A stretch of 64,000 bases of DNA from Aestuariivivens sediminis. GTDB lineage: Bacteria; Bacteroidota; Bacteroidia; Flavobacteriales; Flavobacteriaceae. The notes beneath the pieces were generated by a model, which saw only the letters and a program-made list of their open reading frames with translations, ran no database searches and had not been told where the DNA came from. This document shows positions 28,107 through 36,116 of the stretch, in pieces. The stretch covers positions 620,001-684,000 of the forward strand of contig NZ_JAKMCP010000003.1 in NCBI RefSeq assembly GCF_022662105.1. Reading direction: 5' to 3'. The position numbers were made by a program, and so were the translations under genes. Position 1 is the first letter of the stretch. Each line of letters begins with the position of its first letter.

Positions 28107-28163
28107 AAACAGATCGATTCACCTGATTTGAATAGGCTATACTGATGCGCTTATCGAATACCT

Positions 28164-28592
28164 TTAGGATCGTTCTTCAAAAGGAACAACAAGGTCTTTT
28201 TCCAAATAGTTTTTAAGGCCGTTTAATAACATGGCCCAACAGAACGAAGCAACTTTAAAATGCTCATTGGTGTCTTCCCAATTAATATGGCTAAATCGCA
28301 GGTAAGTCCCTTCCTCCCTTTCTTCTAAATCAAAGCCAAAGGTTGTTGGGTTCCAATCGCTATCCGATTGGGTCATTTTAAAATGAATGGATGTATTTAA
28401 TTCTAATTGGGACACTTTGCAATACCAATCATATTCATCTGTAAAATTTAAATTATAGGTTTCGTCTACTTGAGGCGTTCCTGAACTTTTGAGTGTCCAC
28501 CAGTTATCTAAGTGTCGAGGTTGTGATACGGCATCAAAAACGACTTCCGGTGAAGTTTTGATGAGGAGGTTATGATAAATTGAATGACTCAT
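28164..28592 (-). CDS. SRPBCC (AHSA1-like) domain protein
   Basis: 142 residues. The START/SRPBCC pattern is visible: LLIKTSPEVVFDAVSQPRHL at the N-terminus, LNLFTDEYDWYCKV-like central strands, and a long C-terminal helix (WAMLLNGLKNYLEKD). The family binds hydrophobic ligands in a helix-grip cavity; the AHSA1 branch includes Hsp90 co-chaperone-like proteins. Single gene in its own transcript; TATTTTTG lies about 26 bp upstream. Ligand unknown. Confidence 0.85.
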   Translation of the reverse strand: MSHSIYHNLLIKTSPEVVFDAVSQPRHLDNWWTLKSSGTPQVDETYNLNFTDEYDWYCKVSQLELNTSIHFKMTQSDSDWNPTTFGFDLEEREEGTYLRFSHINWEDTNEHFKVASFCWAMLLNGLKNYLEKDLVVPFEERS

Positions 28593-28657
28593 GTTTTATT
28601 CCGATATCACTAATATACAAAAATACGATTTTAGTATTTAGGGTAAACGCAAAATGG

Positions 28658-29611
28658 TTACTTGAAAAACGAATCGACAAATTCATACTTGTTAAATATC
28701 TGTAAATCATCTATGCCTTCACCCACACCAATATATTTTACGGGTATCTGAAACTGGTCGCTTATGCCAATAACCACGCCACCCTTAGCCGTACCGTCCA
28801 GTTTGGTAACCGCTAAAGCAGTAACTTCGGTCGCTGCCGTAAATTGTTTGGCTTGTTCAAAAGCATTTTGGCCAGTGGACCCATCCAATATCAACAAAAC
28901 TTCATGTGGTGCATCGATGACCACCTTTTGCATTACACGCTTTACTTTTGTCAATTCGTTCATTAGATTTACCTTGTTATGCAAACGTCCTGCAGTATCT
29001 ATAATGACTACGTCGGCATTTTGGGTCATGGCACTTTTAAGGGTATCGAAAGCCACAGAAGCAGGATCACTACCCATAGATTGCTTTACAATTGGAACAC
29101 CAACGCGATCTGCCCAAACCTGTAATTGATCGATTGCCGCCGCCCTAAACGTATCTGCCGCCCCCAAAACGACCTTTAAACCCTGCTTTTTAAATTGACT
29201 GGCTAACTTTCCGATAGTGGTAGTTTTGCCCACTCCATTAACCCCCACCACCATAATTACATAGGGTTTTTTATCTTGAGGTACCGTAAATTCCGTTTCC
29301 TCACCAACGTTAGTCTCACTTAACAATCCAGCAATTTCCTCTCTTAAAATTTGGTTTAATTCTTCCGTTCCCAGATATTTATTTCGAGATACACGGTCCT
29401 CAATACGATCAATTATTTTAAGCGTTGTATCTACGCCAACATCACTGGAAACCAAAACTTCCTCAAGATTGTCTAATACGTCATCATCCACTTTCGATTT
29501 CCCGGCAACAGCTTTGCTCAATTTATTGAAAAAACTGGATTTCGTCTTTTCCAGACCTTTGTCCAGGGTCTCTTTTTTTTCTGAAGAAAATATTTTTTTA
29601 AAAAAACTCAT
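28658..29611 (-). CDS. ftsY: Signal recognition particle receptor FtsY
   Basis: 317 residues, a short FtsY without the long acidic A domain. NG domain: helical N part, then the G motifs GVNGVGKTTT, DTFRAAAIDQL, IDTAGR and TKLDGTAKGG. It receives SRP-bound ribosomes at the inner membrane and passes them to SecYEG or YidC. Downstream of the rpmB-rpmG-DUF4295 cluster but separated by a terminator. Confidence 0.97.
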   Translation of the reverse strand: MSFFKKIFSSEKKETLDKGLEKTKSSFFNKLSKAVAGKSKVDDDVLDNLEEVLVSSDVGVDTTLKIIDRIEDRVSRNKYLGTEELNQILREEIAGLLSETNVGEETEFTVPQDKKPYVIMVVGVNGVGKTTTIGKLASQFKKQGLKVVLGAADTFRAAAIDQLQVWADRVGVPIVKQSMGSDPASVAFDTLKSAMTQNADVVIIDTAGRLHNKVNLMNELTKVKRVMQKVVIDAPHEVLLILDGSTGQNAFEQAKQFTAATEVTALAVTKLDGTAKGGVVIGISDQFQIPVKYIGVGEGIDDLQIFNKYEFVDSFFK

Positions 29612-29666
29612 GCGTTATAAGGTTACTTGCGCTATCCGAAATATTCTAATAGTTTGTAAATATAAA

Positions 29667-29698
29667 AAAAGCCGCTCTCAAAAATGAAAGCAGCTTTG
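29667..29698 (-). terminator. Terminator between DUF4295 and ftsY
   Basis: On the minus strand AAAGCTGCT and AGCGGCTTT pair (one G-U) and are followed by a run of seven T. It closes the rpmB-rpmG-DUF4295 transcript before ftsY. Confidence 0.7.
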
Positions 29699-29720
29699 TA
29701 TATATTAAGAAGTTTACGAC

Positions 29721-29873
29721 TTATTTCTTGTTTAAATAGTCATTTACCAAATCCGGGCTCATAATGGACTCCACAAACATGTAAGCTCCGGTTTTTGGGG
29801 ACTTAACCATTTTAATAGCCTTTGTTAATCTTTTAGATCCTGTCTGTAATGATGCTACTGATTTCTTTGCCAT
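29721..29873 (-). CDS. DUF4295 small basic protein
   Basis: 50 residues (MAKKSVASLQTGSKRLTKAI at the start, DLVNDYLNKK at the end). Strongly basic, with no membrane segment. I recognise it as DUF4295, which in Bacteroidota regularly follows rpmG; the setting suggests a ribosome-associated role, which is an inference. The start lies 6 bp after the rpmG stop. Confidence 0.9.
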   Translation of the reverse strand: MAKKSVASLQTGSKRLTKAIKMVKSPKTGAYMFVESIMSPDLVNDYLNKK

Positions 29874-29879
29874 GACTTA

Positions 29880-30062
29880 TTATTTTATCTCTTTATGAAC
29901 GGTCATACGCTTAAGAATCGGATTGAATTTTTTAATTTCCATTCTATCCGGCGTATTCTTTTTATTTTTTGTTGTAATGTATCTAGAGGTTCCTGGTTGT
30001 CCGGACTCTTTATGTTCTGTACATTCTAAAATTACCTGTATTCTATTTCCTTTTTTTGCCAT
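29880..30062 (-). CDS. rpmG: 50S ribosomal protein L33
   Basis: 60 residues ([20 protein letters not shown], later [19 protein letters not shown]). Only one cysteine is present, so this is the zinc-free form rather than the four-Cys form. Second gene of the rpmB-rpmG-DUF4295 transcript. Confidence 0.96.
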   Translation of the reverse strand: MAKKGNRIQVILECTEHKESGQPGTSRYITTKNKKNTPDRMEIKKFNPILKRMTVHKEIK

Positions 30063-30089
30063 TTTAATCTTATTTATTAAATACAGCTA

Positions 30090-30326
30090 TTATTTTAAAA
30101 AGCCTTTAGATTTAGCTTCCTTAATTGCCGCAGAAATCCCAATTTTATTGATCGTTTTTAGGGCAGAAGTCGAAACTTTTAAAGTCACCCATCGGTCTTC
30201 TTCCGGAATGTAAAAACGTTTCTTAACTAAATTTGCATCAAATTTACGTTTTGTTCTATTTAATGCATGAGACACATTGTTTCCAACCATGGCCTTCTTT
30301 CCTGTAAGTTCACAAACTCTTGACAT
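30090..30326 (-). CDS. rpmB: 50S ribosomal protein L28
   Basis: 78 residues with the L28 signatures SRVCELTGKKAMVGNNVSHA and RKFDANLVKKRFYIP. First gene of the three-gene ribosomal transcript, preceded by a textbook Bacteroidota promoter. A long basic body and no cysteine cluster. Confidence 0.97.
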   Translation of the reverse strand: MSRVCELTGKKAMVGNNVSHALNRTKRKFDANLVKKRFYIPEEDRWVTLKVSTSALKTINKIGISAAIKEAKSKGFLK

Positions 30327-30367
30327 TATTTCTACCTTTAAATTTGTTGTTGCTTAAAAACGAGGTG

Positions 30368-30397
30368 CAAATATACTAAATCTTTATATTTTAGCAA
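30368..30397 (-). promoter_or_regulatory. Promoter of rpmB-rpmG-DUF4295
   Basis: On the minus strand TTG (30397-30395), then 19 bp, then TATATTTG (30375-30368) followed by CACC. This is the best sigma-ABfr-type match in the window. Transcription would begin near 30361, giving a leader of about 35 nt. Confidence 0.8.
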
Positions 30398-30409
30398 TCT
30401 AATTTTTTG

Positions 30410-31660
30410 TCAATTTTTAAAAATTTCTTTCTGGAGCATTTCCAAGGCTTTGCTCACCGCTTTTCCTATCACTTTGGCACGATGGTTTCCAAAATTAAAT
30501 GACTTGGAATACACCTTATTTTGGGTGGCGATTGCTATAAAAACAGTACCAATATCCACTTCCGAATCCCCTTTAGTTGGTCCCGCATTACCCGTAGTTG
30601 CAATGGCGTAATCGGATTTGTACAACTGCAGGACATTGCTTGCCATGGCTTCTGCCACCGGTGCACTTACAACAGAATGTTCATGAATTAACTGCTCTGA
30701 AACGCCCAATACATCTATTTTAGATTGGGTTGAATAGGTTATGACACCACCTTTTAGATACTGTGAAGCCCCTGCTATTGAGGTAAATAATTGTGCCAAT
30801 CGTCCGCCGGTACAGCTTTCTGCTATAGCCAGTGACTTCCCTAAGTTGGTAAGCTGTTTAGCGATAACCGCTTCTTCATTCCCTTCCTCATCTTCAAAAC
30901 CAAAAAATTCTTTTTTTATTAAAGGTAGAAGTTTTTTAATTTGTATATCGACGTCCTCTTTAACTTTATCTACCTCATAACCCTTAGCCGATAAACGCAA
31001 TCTCATTTTTCCCAAATTGGGCAAATAGGCAAGTTTAATATGGCTTGGTAATGCATCTTCCCAGGATTCAATACGATTGGCCAGAGTACTTTCGCCCAAT
31101 CCATATACCAATAACGTTTTGTGAAGAATGAAGGGACGATGATATTTATCTTTTAATTTTGGAATGACTTGTTGGGATACCAGTGCCTGCATTTCGTAAG
31201 GCACTCCGGGAAGCGAAATAAATGTTTTGTTTTCTTTTTCCAACCACATACCGGGAGCAGTACCCAAAGCATTCATTAAAACTTTAGCCTTTGAAGGCAC
31301 TAATGCCTGATCTTTATTTACCTGTAATAGTTTTTGCCTATTATACTGTTTCCATAAGGCCTTTATATTTTTTAGAACAGTATCGTCCGGAACCAAATTG
31401 TCGTTAAAGTACTCTGCTATTGTTTTTTTTGTTATGTCGTCTTTGGTAGGGCCAAGACCTCCGGTAATGATTACAATATCGACATGACTTTCAGCATCCT
31501 TTAATGTTTTTAAAATATGGGATTTGTCATCCTGAACCGATGTAATTTGATAAACCGATATCCCTATTTTGTTAAGTTGTTTAGCTATGTACGCAGAATT
31601 TGAATCAATTACCTGACCTATTAGAAGTTCGTCGCCAATGGTAATTATTTCTGCTTGCAT
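30410..31660 (-). CDS. cinA: CinA-family protein (competence/damage-inducible; NMN deamidase type)
   Basis: 416 residues. N-terminal MoCF-like domain (AEIITIGDELLIGQVIDSNS, then ITGGLGPTKDDITK) and C-terminal CinA amidohydrolase domain (AIAESCTGGRLAQLF, then GGVITYSTQSK, then TGNAGPTKGDSEVDIG). Two-domain CinA proteins hydrolyse nicotinamide mononucleotide and/or ADP-ribose in pyridine-nucleotide repair; the competence label is historical. The start overlaps the Hpt stop by 1 bp (TAATG), so the two are translationally coupled. Confidence 0.93.
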   Translation of the reverse strand: MQAEIITIGDELLIGQVIDSNSAYIAKQLNKIGISVYQITSVQDDKSHILKTLKDAESHVDIVIITGGLGPTKDDITKKTIAEYFNDNLVPDDTVLKNIKALWKQYNRQKLLQVNKDQALVPSKAKVLMNALGTAPGMWLEKENKTFISLPGVPYEMQALVSQQVIPKLKDKYHRPFILHKTLLVYGLGESTLANRIESWEDALPSHIKLAYLPNLGKMRLRLSAKGYEVDKVKEDVDIQIKKLLPLIKKEFFGFEDEEGNEEAVIAKQLTNLGKSLAIAESCTGGRLAQLFTSIAGASQYLKGGVITYSTQSKIDVLGVSEQLIHEHSVVSAPVAEAMASNVLQLYKSDYAIATTGNAGPTKGDSEVDIGTVFIAIATQNKVYSKSFNFGNHRAKVIGKAVSKALEMLQKEIFKN

Positions 31661-32001
31661 TACAAATTAAAATCAGATTTAATCTCTGCCAGGGCATTGT
31701 CTACGGCAGTGGTAACTATTTGCAATTTGGAGGTGATATCCATGTCTGTCTTTTGATATTTTCCCCAATCTTGAACTTCAATTAAATCGTCCAAAATACC
31801 CAATTCAAACAAGTCAATGGTTGGTTTCATTTTATGGGCCGCCTGATACGTATTATGGTAATCCTTTTCCGCTACTGCCACCTTTAATCGTTCTACATCT
31901 TCCGATACCTCTTCCACAAAGGTTTCGGCTAAAGTGAGTATAAAATCCTCATCGTTGTCGGCTAATTCCCGTACTCTAAATAACTTATAATGTTGCTCCA
32001 T
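31660..32001 (-). CDS. Stand-alone Hpt (histidine phosphotransfer) domain protein
   Basis: 113 residues, all helical, with the Hpt motif around the phospho-accepting His: YQAAHKMKPTIDLF. The first helix has the EDFILTLAETFVEEV pattern. Hpt proteins relay phosphate between receiver domains of multistep phosphorelays, but no kinase or receiver gene is nearby. It starts 1 bp after the FAH-family gene stop and couples to cinA, so it is embedded in a housekeeping operon. Confidence 0.85.
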   Translation of the reverse strand: MEQHYKLFRVRELADNDEDFILTLAETFVEEVSEDVERLKVAVAEKDYHNTYQAAHKMKPTIDLFELGILDDLIEVQDWGKYQKTDMDITSKLQIVTTAVDNALAEIKSDFNL

Positions 32002-32002
32002 T

Positions 32003-32614
32003 TTATTTAACTGTTATTGAAAACATTTGTTTGTTTTCTATAAATCCTGTTAGTTGATCATTGGCTACAACTCTGCTAACGCCAGCCGGTGTGCCAGTAA
32101 ATATAATATCTCCAATCTTTAATGTGAAATATTTTGATACATATTCTATGATTTCATCAATTTTCCAAAGCATGTGGCTTGTATTTCCATTTTGAATAAT
32201 TGTATCGTTTTTTTTTAAGAAAAATGCAATGTTGTTGACATCGTTAAACTCCTTTTTCTCAATCCAATTACCAATTACAGCCGCTCCGTCAAATGCTTTG
32301 GCCTTCTCCCACGGCAGGCCCTTGGATTTTAATTTGGCCTGAAGATCGCGTGCCGTAAAATCAATACCCAGTCCGATCTCATTATAATATTTGTGTGCAA
32401 ATTTTTTATCGATGTATTTCCCGATTCGATTAATTTTAACCAAAATTTCCACCTCATGATGTACCTCTTGTGAAAAATCGGGAATAAAGAAGGGTTGATG
32501 TTTCAAGAGAATAGCCGAATCCGGTTTTAAAAAAACAACTGGTTCTGCAGGTCTCTCATTCTCTAATTCTGTAATATGGTCGGTGTAATTTCTACCTATA
32601 CAAATGAGTTTCAT
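32003..32614 (-). CDS. Fumarylacetoacetate hydrolase (FAH) family protein
   Basis: 203 residues, the short FAH form. N-terminal KLICIGRNYTDHITELEN, metal ligands in VHHEVEILVKI (E-x-E) and GIDFTARDLQ (Asp), then PWEKAKAFDG and the closing IIFTGTPAGVS. Members hydrolyse or decarboxylate acylpyruvates or oxaloacetate with Mg2+; this one cannot be assigned further. Operon of exonuclease, FAH, Hpt and cinA with 1-9 bp gaps. Confidence 0.92.
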   Translation of the reverse strand: MKLICIGRNYTDHITELENERPAEPVVFLKPDSAILLKHQPFFIPDFSQEVHHEVEILVKINRIGKYIDKKFAHKYYNEIGLGIDFTARDLQAKLKSKGLPWEKAKAFDGAAVIGNWIEKKEFNDVNNIAFFLKKNDTIIQNGNTSHMLWKIDEIIEYVSKYFTLKIGDIIFTGTPAGVSRVVANDQLTGFIENKQMFSITVK

Positions 32615-32623
32615 TCCTTCATT

Positions 32624-33391
32624 TTAGTTGTTGAAACTTCTTAACTTAATGGCTGTTAATACCTTTTTAGTGTATAAAGGAAAATCGGCATTGAGCAACC
32701 ATCCAAAATAGCCGGGTTCTTTTTCTAAAATTTCGGTTACTAATTTTCCCTTATGCTTTCCAAAGGAAAAACATTCCTCCCCTTTTTTATTGAAGACTAT
32801 GAAACCGGCAAAATCCGCAAATTTCTTTCTAGAACTAAAGTCTGCCAAAAACTTTGTATTATTCTCAATTTCTTCATATCTGGCTATTTGTGCCTTTAAT
32901 ACCTCATAAGTAGCAAGGGTATCGGCTTCAGCAGAATGAGCATCATCTAAATTCTTATCACAATAAAACTTATAGGCTGCACTTAAGGTACGTTGTTCCA
33001 TTTTATGAAAAATGGTTTGAACATCAATAGTCAATCGGTTTTTAATATCGAAATCCACCTCAGCACGTAAGAGTTCTTCTGCCAGTAAGGGTATATCAAA
33101 TCTATTGGAGTTAAAGCCACCTAAATCGGAATCTTTAATCAAATTATAAATGTCTTTGGCAATTTCCCTGAATATGGGTTTATCTGCTACATCGGCGTCA
33201 CTTATTCCATGTATGGCAGTAACTTCTTTAGGAATGGGCATTTCGGGATTGACTAACCACCGTTTACTTTCCTCTTTACCATTAGGAAAAACCTTTAATA
33301 TGGCAATTTCTACAATACGGTCGGAAGTGATGTTCACCCCAGTGGTTTCTAAGTCGAAAAAGCAGATGGGCCTTGAAAGATTTAATTGCAT
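32624..33391 (-). CDS. DnaQ-like 3'-5' exonuclease
   Basis: 255 residues. DEDDh exonuclease core in the N-terminal 175: Exo I FFDLETTGV (Asp, Glu), Exo II GFNSNRFDIPLLAEE (Asp), Exo III HSAEADTLATYEV (His, Asp). The C-terminal part (FSFGKHKGKLVTEILEKEPGY) resembles the DUF3820-like GKxKG fold. Related to polymerase III epsilon and oligonucleotide exonucleases; proofreading versus repair is undetermined. It has its own TATATTTG element and heads the four-gene set. Confidence 0.92.
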   Translation of the reverse strand: MQLNLSRPICFFDLETTGVNITSDRIVEIAILKVFPNGKEESKRWLVNPEMPIPKEVTAIHGISDADVADKPIFREIAKDIYNLIKDSDLGGFNSNRFDIPLLAEELLRAEVDFDIKNRLTIDVQTIFHKMEQRTLSAAYKFYCDKNLDDAHSAEADTLATYEVLKAQIARYEEIENNTKFLADFSSRKKFADFAGFIVFNKKGEECFSFGKHKGKLVTEILEKEPGYFGWLLNADFPLYTKKVLTAIKLRSFNN

Positions 33392-33408
33392 TTATTTTTT
33401 TTTAATTG

Positions 33409-33416
33409 CAAATATA
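33409..33416 (-). promoter_or_regulatory. -7 element of the exonuclease operon
   Basis: TATATTTG followed by CAATT on the minus strand, 17 bp before the exonuclease ATG. It suggests a transcript separate from the E2 gene upstream. Confidence 0.5.
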
Positions 33417-33484
33417 CAGAACTCAAAAGTTTACCCCACGAGTAACAACCCTTTCCGGTTGGTTCAAGGTATATCATACATGAT

Positions 33485-34804
33485 TTATATTTCTCTATGG
33501 ATATCCCAGGATTCAAGATAGTCTTTAACGGCCTTGACAAACTGCCCCCCGAGAGCCCCATTAACCACACGGTGATCATAGGAATGCGATAAAATCATTC
33601 TATAGCGTATACCAATAAAATCGCCTTCCGAGGTTTCAATGACCGCCGGTACTTTACGAATGGCTCCAAGGGCTAAAATTCCCACTTGTGGCTGGTTGAT
33701 TATTGGAGTCCCCATGATGCTTCCAAAAGAACCGACATTGGTAACGGTATAGGTACCATCCTGGATCTCATCAGGCTTTAATTGATTTAATCGTGCTCGA
33801 TTTGCCAGATCATTAACTTGTTTGGTCATACCGACTAAATTAAGTCGATCTGCATTTTTTATAACCGGTACTATTAAATTCCCATCAGGTAAGGCGGCAG
33901 CCATACCAAGGTTTATATTTTTCTTTCTTACAATCGTATCTCCTTTAACCGAGATATTCATCATTGGAAAATCTCGCAAAGCCTTTGCAATAGCCTCCAT
34001 AAATATTGGCGTAAAGGTTAAGTTTTCCCCTTCACGCTTCATAAATGCCTCTTTCACCTTATTTCTCCAATTCCATATTTTGGTAACGTCGGCCTCGATA
34101 AAGCTTTGTACATGGGCCGAAGTTTGAATCGATTCTACCATGTGGTGGGCAATGAGTTTACCCATTCTGGTCATTTCAATAATTTCATCTTCCCCACCAG
34201 AGACAATTGCCGGAGCAGGAGGGGCCTTAGGTTCTGTTGCAGCGGGTATGGATGCTTTTGGGGTGTCTTCAACCTGTGTACCGGTACGCGTATCGCTTCT
34301 GCGTTCAAGATAACTTAAAATATCATTTTTAGTAACGCGTCCTTCTAATCCCGTACCCACTATGGCATCCAGCTCTTCTTGTGCTATGCCTTCCTCCTTC
34401 GCTATATTCCTGACTAAAGGTGAATAAAAGCGAGAATCACTTGAGGTTACCGGAGCACTTGTGGTATCCTGAGCAAAGGATAAGTTTTTCTCAATTTCTT
34501 CAACTGCCTGTTTTGACTGTAATTCTTCATCATCATTAACCGTGTCTTTCGGAATATCGTCTCCTTCAGTTTCAATGATAGCTAAAACCTCACCCACTGG
34601 CACAACGTCATTAATATTAAATCGTTTTTCAATCAAAATACCGTCTACCTCACATGGAACTTCACTATCTACCTTGTCGGTTGCAATTTCAACGACAGCC
34701 TCGTCCATCTCAATAGTATCGCCCACTTCTTTTAACCACGAAGTAATGGTCGCTTCCGCAACACTTTCTCCCATTTTTGGTAATCTAAGTTTAAACTTTG
34801 CCAT
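33485..34804 (-). CDS. 2-oxoacid dehydrogenase E2 acyltransferase (branched-chain type likely)
   Basis: 439 residues. Lipoyl domain 1-80 with the lipoylated Lys44 in IATDKVDSEVP, a Pro/Ala/Thr linker, an E1/E3-binding domain at about 130-168 (SPLVRNIAKEEGI, then EGRVTKNDI), and a catalytic domain with His411 in SYDHRVVNGALGG. The usual HxxxDG motif reads HRVVNG here, Asn415 replacing Asp. E1 and E3 genes are not adjacent. A branched-chain or broad specificity is likely, judging from the single lipoyl domain; this is inference. Confidence 0.9.
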   Translation of the reverse strand: MAKFKLRLPKMGESVAEATITSWLKEVGDTIEMDEAVVEIATDKVDSEVPCEVDGILIEKRFNINDVVPVGEVLAIIETEGDDIPKDTVNDDEELQSKQAVEEIEKNLSFAQDTTSAPVTSSDSRFYSPLVRNIAKEEGIAQEELDAIVGTGLEGRVTKNDILSYLERRSDTRTGTQVEDTPKASIPAATEPKAPPAPAIVSGGEDEIIEMTRMGKLIAHHMVESIQTSAHVQSFIEADVTKIWNWRNKVKEAFMKREGENLTFTPIFMEAIAKALRDFPMMNISVKGDTIVRKKNINLGMAAALPDGNLIVPVIKNADRLNLVGMTKQVNDLANRARLNQLKPDEIQDGTYTVTNVGSFGSIMGTPIINQPQVGILALGAIRKVPAVIETSEGDFIGIRYRMILSHSYDHRVVNGALGGQFVKAVKDYLESWDIHREI

Positions 34805-34912
34805 ATATTCAATGTAATGCTAGATTTCTGAATTCCGTTTGCAAAATTAACAAAAAAAGACCTATTTCTTTTGGTTATTCTTTACAAATACTTAAAATAA
34901 GAGTCTTATCAC

Positions 34913-35536
34913 TTAAAGAATATTAACAACTTTATATTGAATATCAAGAGATTGTAATTCTTTTTTAAATTTCTCATCGGGATTAATAATAATGTTATTT
35001 TTTGAGATTTTAATCAATGCTAAGTCATCGCTATGATCCGTTATTAAAAGATCGATAGTCTTTAACCCTCTTGAATTTAAAAAATTTACCACGTTCTCCC
35101 TTTTATTCTCTTTAGCGTTCTCAAAGGCTGGCGAATACTCGGTATCTGACATTTCTGTTGCTATACAAACATCAAATTTATATTTAAAAGCTATTTCTTT
35201 TGAATAGGACGCCGGGGCAGCAGTGGCCAGGATTCTTAAATCGTATGTTTTATCATATAACCCAGAGAGATCCCTTGCATACACATTTATGCTTTGAATA
35301 AATTCTGTAGAATTGATATAGGACTTGTTTGTTGAAAAAAGTAATACATAGTATTTGAATTTAGAATGACTTATTATCCTTAAAATTCTAAAGAAAACAC
35401 ATATCAATATTTGAAAAGACAGTATTAAATCCATACTTTCTACACTCCTTAAGAACAGATATTTAATATATCGATGAAATGTATTGGTAGCATATAACGT
35501 TCCGTCTAAATCAACCACTAAAACTTCTTTATTCAA
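34913..35536 (-). CDS. HAD-superfamily phosphatase
   Basis: 207 residues. HAD motif I at 8-14 (VDLDGTL: nucleophile Asp9, acid/base Asp11), motif II near LRILATAAPASY, and motif IV in LLITDHSDDLAL. A strongly hydrophobic cap (residues about 35-65, SMDLILSFQILICVFFRILR) suggests membrane contact or a lipid-linked substrate. It overlaps the phosphoribosyltransferase gene by 8 bp. In that setting a role removing the 5-phosphate after phosphoribosyl transfer is plausible (inference). Confidence 0.8.
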   Translation of the reverse strand: MNKEVLVVDLDGTLYATNTFHRYIKYLFLRSVESMDLILSFQILICVFFRILRIISHSKFKYYVLLFSTNKSYINSTEFIQSINVYARDLSGLYDKTYDLRILATAAPASYSKEIAFKYKFDVCIATEMSDTEYSPAFENAKENKRENVVNFLNSRGLKTIDLLITDHSDDLALIKISKNNIIINPDEKFKKELQSLDIQYKVVNIL

Positions 35537-36116
35537 AATCTTCCCCTTTATAATCCTTTGACCAAGGAAATCTTACTAAAACATTCTTGAATATATAATA
35601 ATCCGGTTTAACTATGGAATTTCCCAAGGTCCATGATAAAACAGCGGTTTTAATATTGGCTTCAGGAAATTGGAGTTTTAAATTGTCTTTTACCAAAAGC
35701 ATGGTTTTACCGGTATCTATGGCATCGTCTATTATCAAAACATTTTTTATTTTTTGGGAGGAATTCACAGGGATTACCAGGCTCTTCACAGATGGCATGT
35801 CCTTTTCAATCCTTAGCAGTGATTTAACGGCTTTTTTAGATTCATATCTTCTTAGGTAATTTAAAATCCCATAGGGCAACCCCTTAAGAACCATTCTAAA
35901 AATTAAACTGCGTTTCATATATTCATTTGCTCTCTGAACCTTCACACTCGTATAATAAGCCTTTTCAAATTTTTGGTTTCCCTTTTTTAATTCGCGTCCC
36001 AGAAACACACCTGAATTAAGAACCTCTACAATCATGTCCGGATTAAAATCTATCTTATCGATCAACTTACGGGTGCTTTCCAAAAATGATTTTTTATTTA
36101 GGGTGATTACTTTCAC
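35529..36116 (-). CDS. Type I phosphoribosyltransferase-domain protein
   Basis: 195 residues. The PRPP-binding loop is clear at 126-139 (VLIIDDAIDTGKTM; Asp130-Asp131 and TGKT). The rest does not resemble a known purine or pyrimidine salvage enzyme, and a basic middle section (residues 60-105) is unusual. Overlaps GT2 by 4 bp (ATGA) and HAD by 8 bp. With those partners, use of PRPP as a ribosyl donor for a glycan or lipid is a reasonable hypothesis; nucleobase salvage is the alternative. Confidence 0.8.
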   Translation of the reverse strand: MKVITLNKKSFLESTRKLIDKIDFNPDMIVEVLNSGVFLGRELKKGNQKFEKAYYTSVKVQRANEYMKRSLIFRMVLKGLPYGILNYLRRYESKKAVKSLLRIEKDMPSVKSLVIPVNSSQKIKNVLIIDDAIDTGKTMLLVKDNLKLQFPEANIKTAVLSWTLGNSIVKPDYYIFKNVLVRFPWSKDYKGEDFE

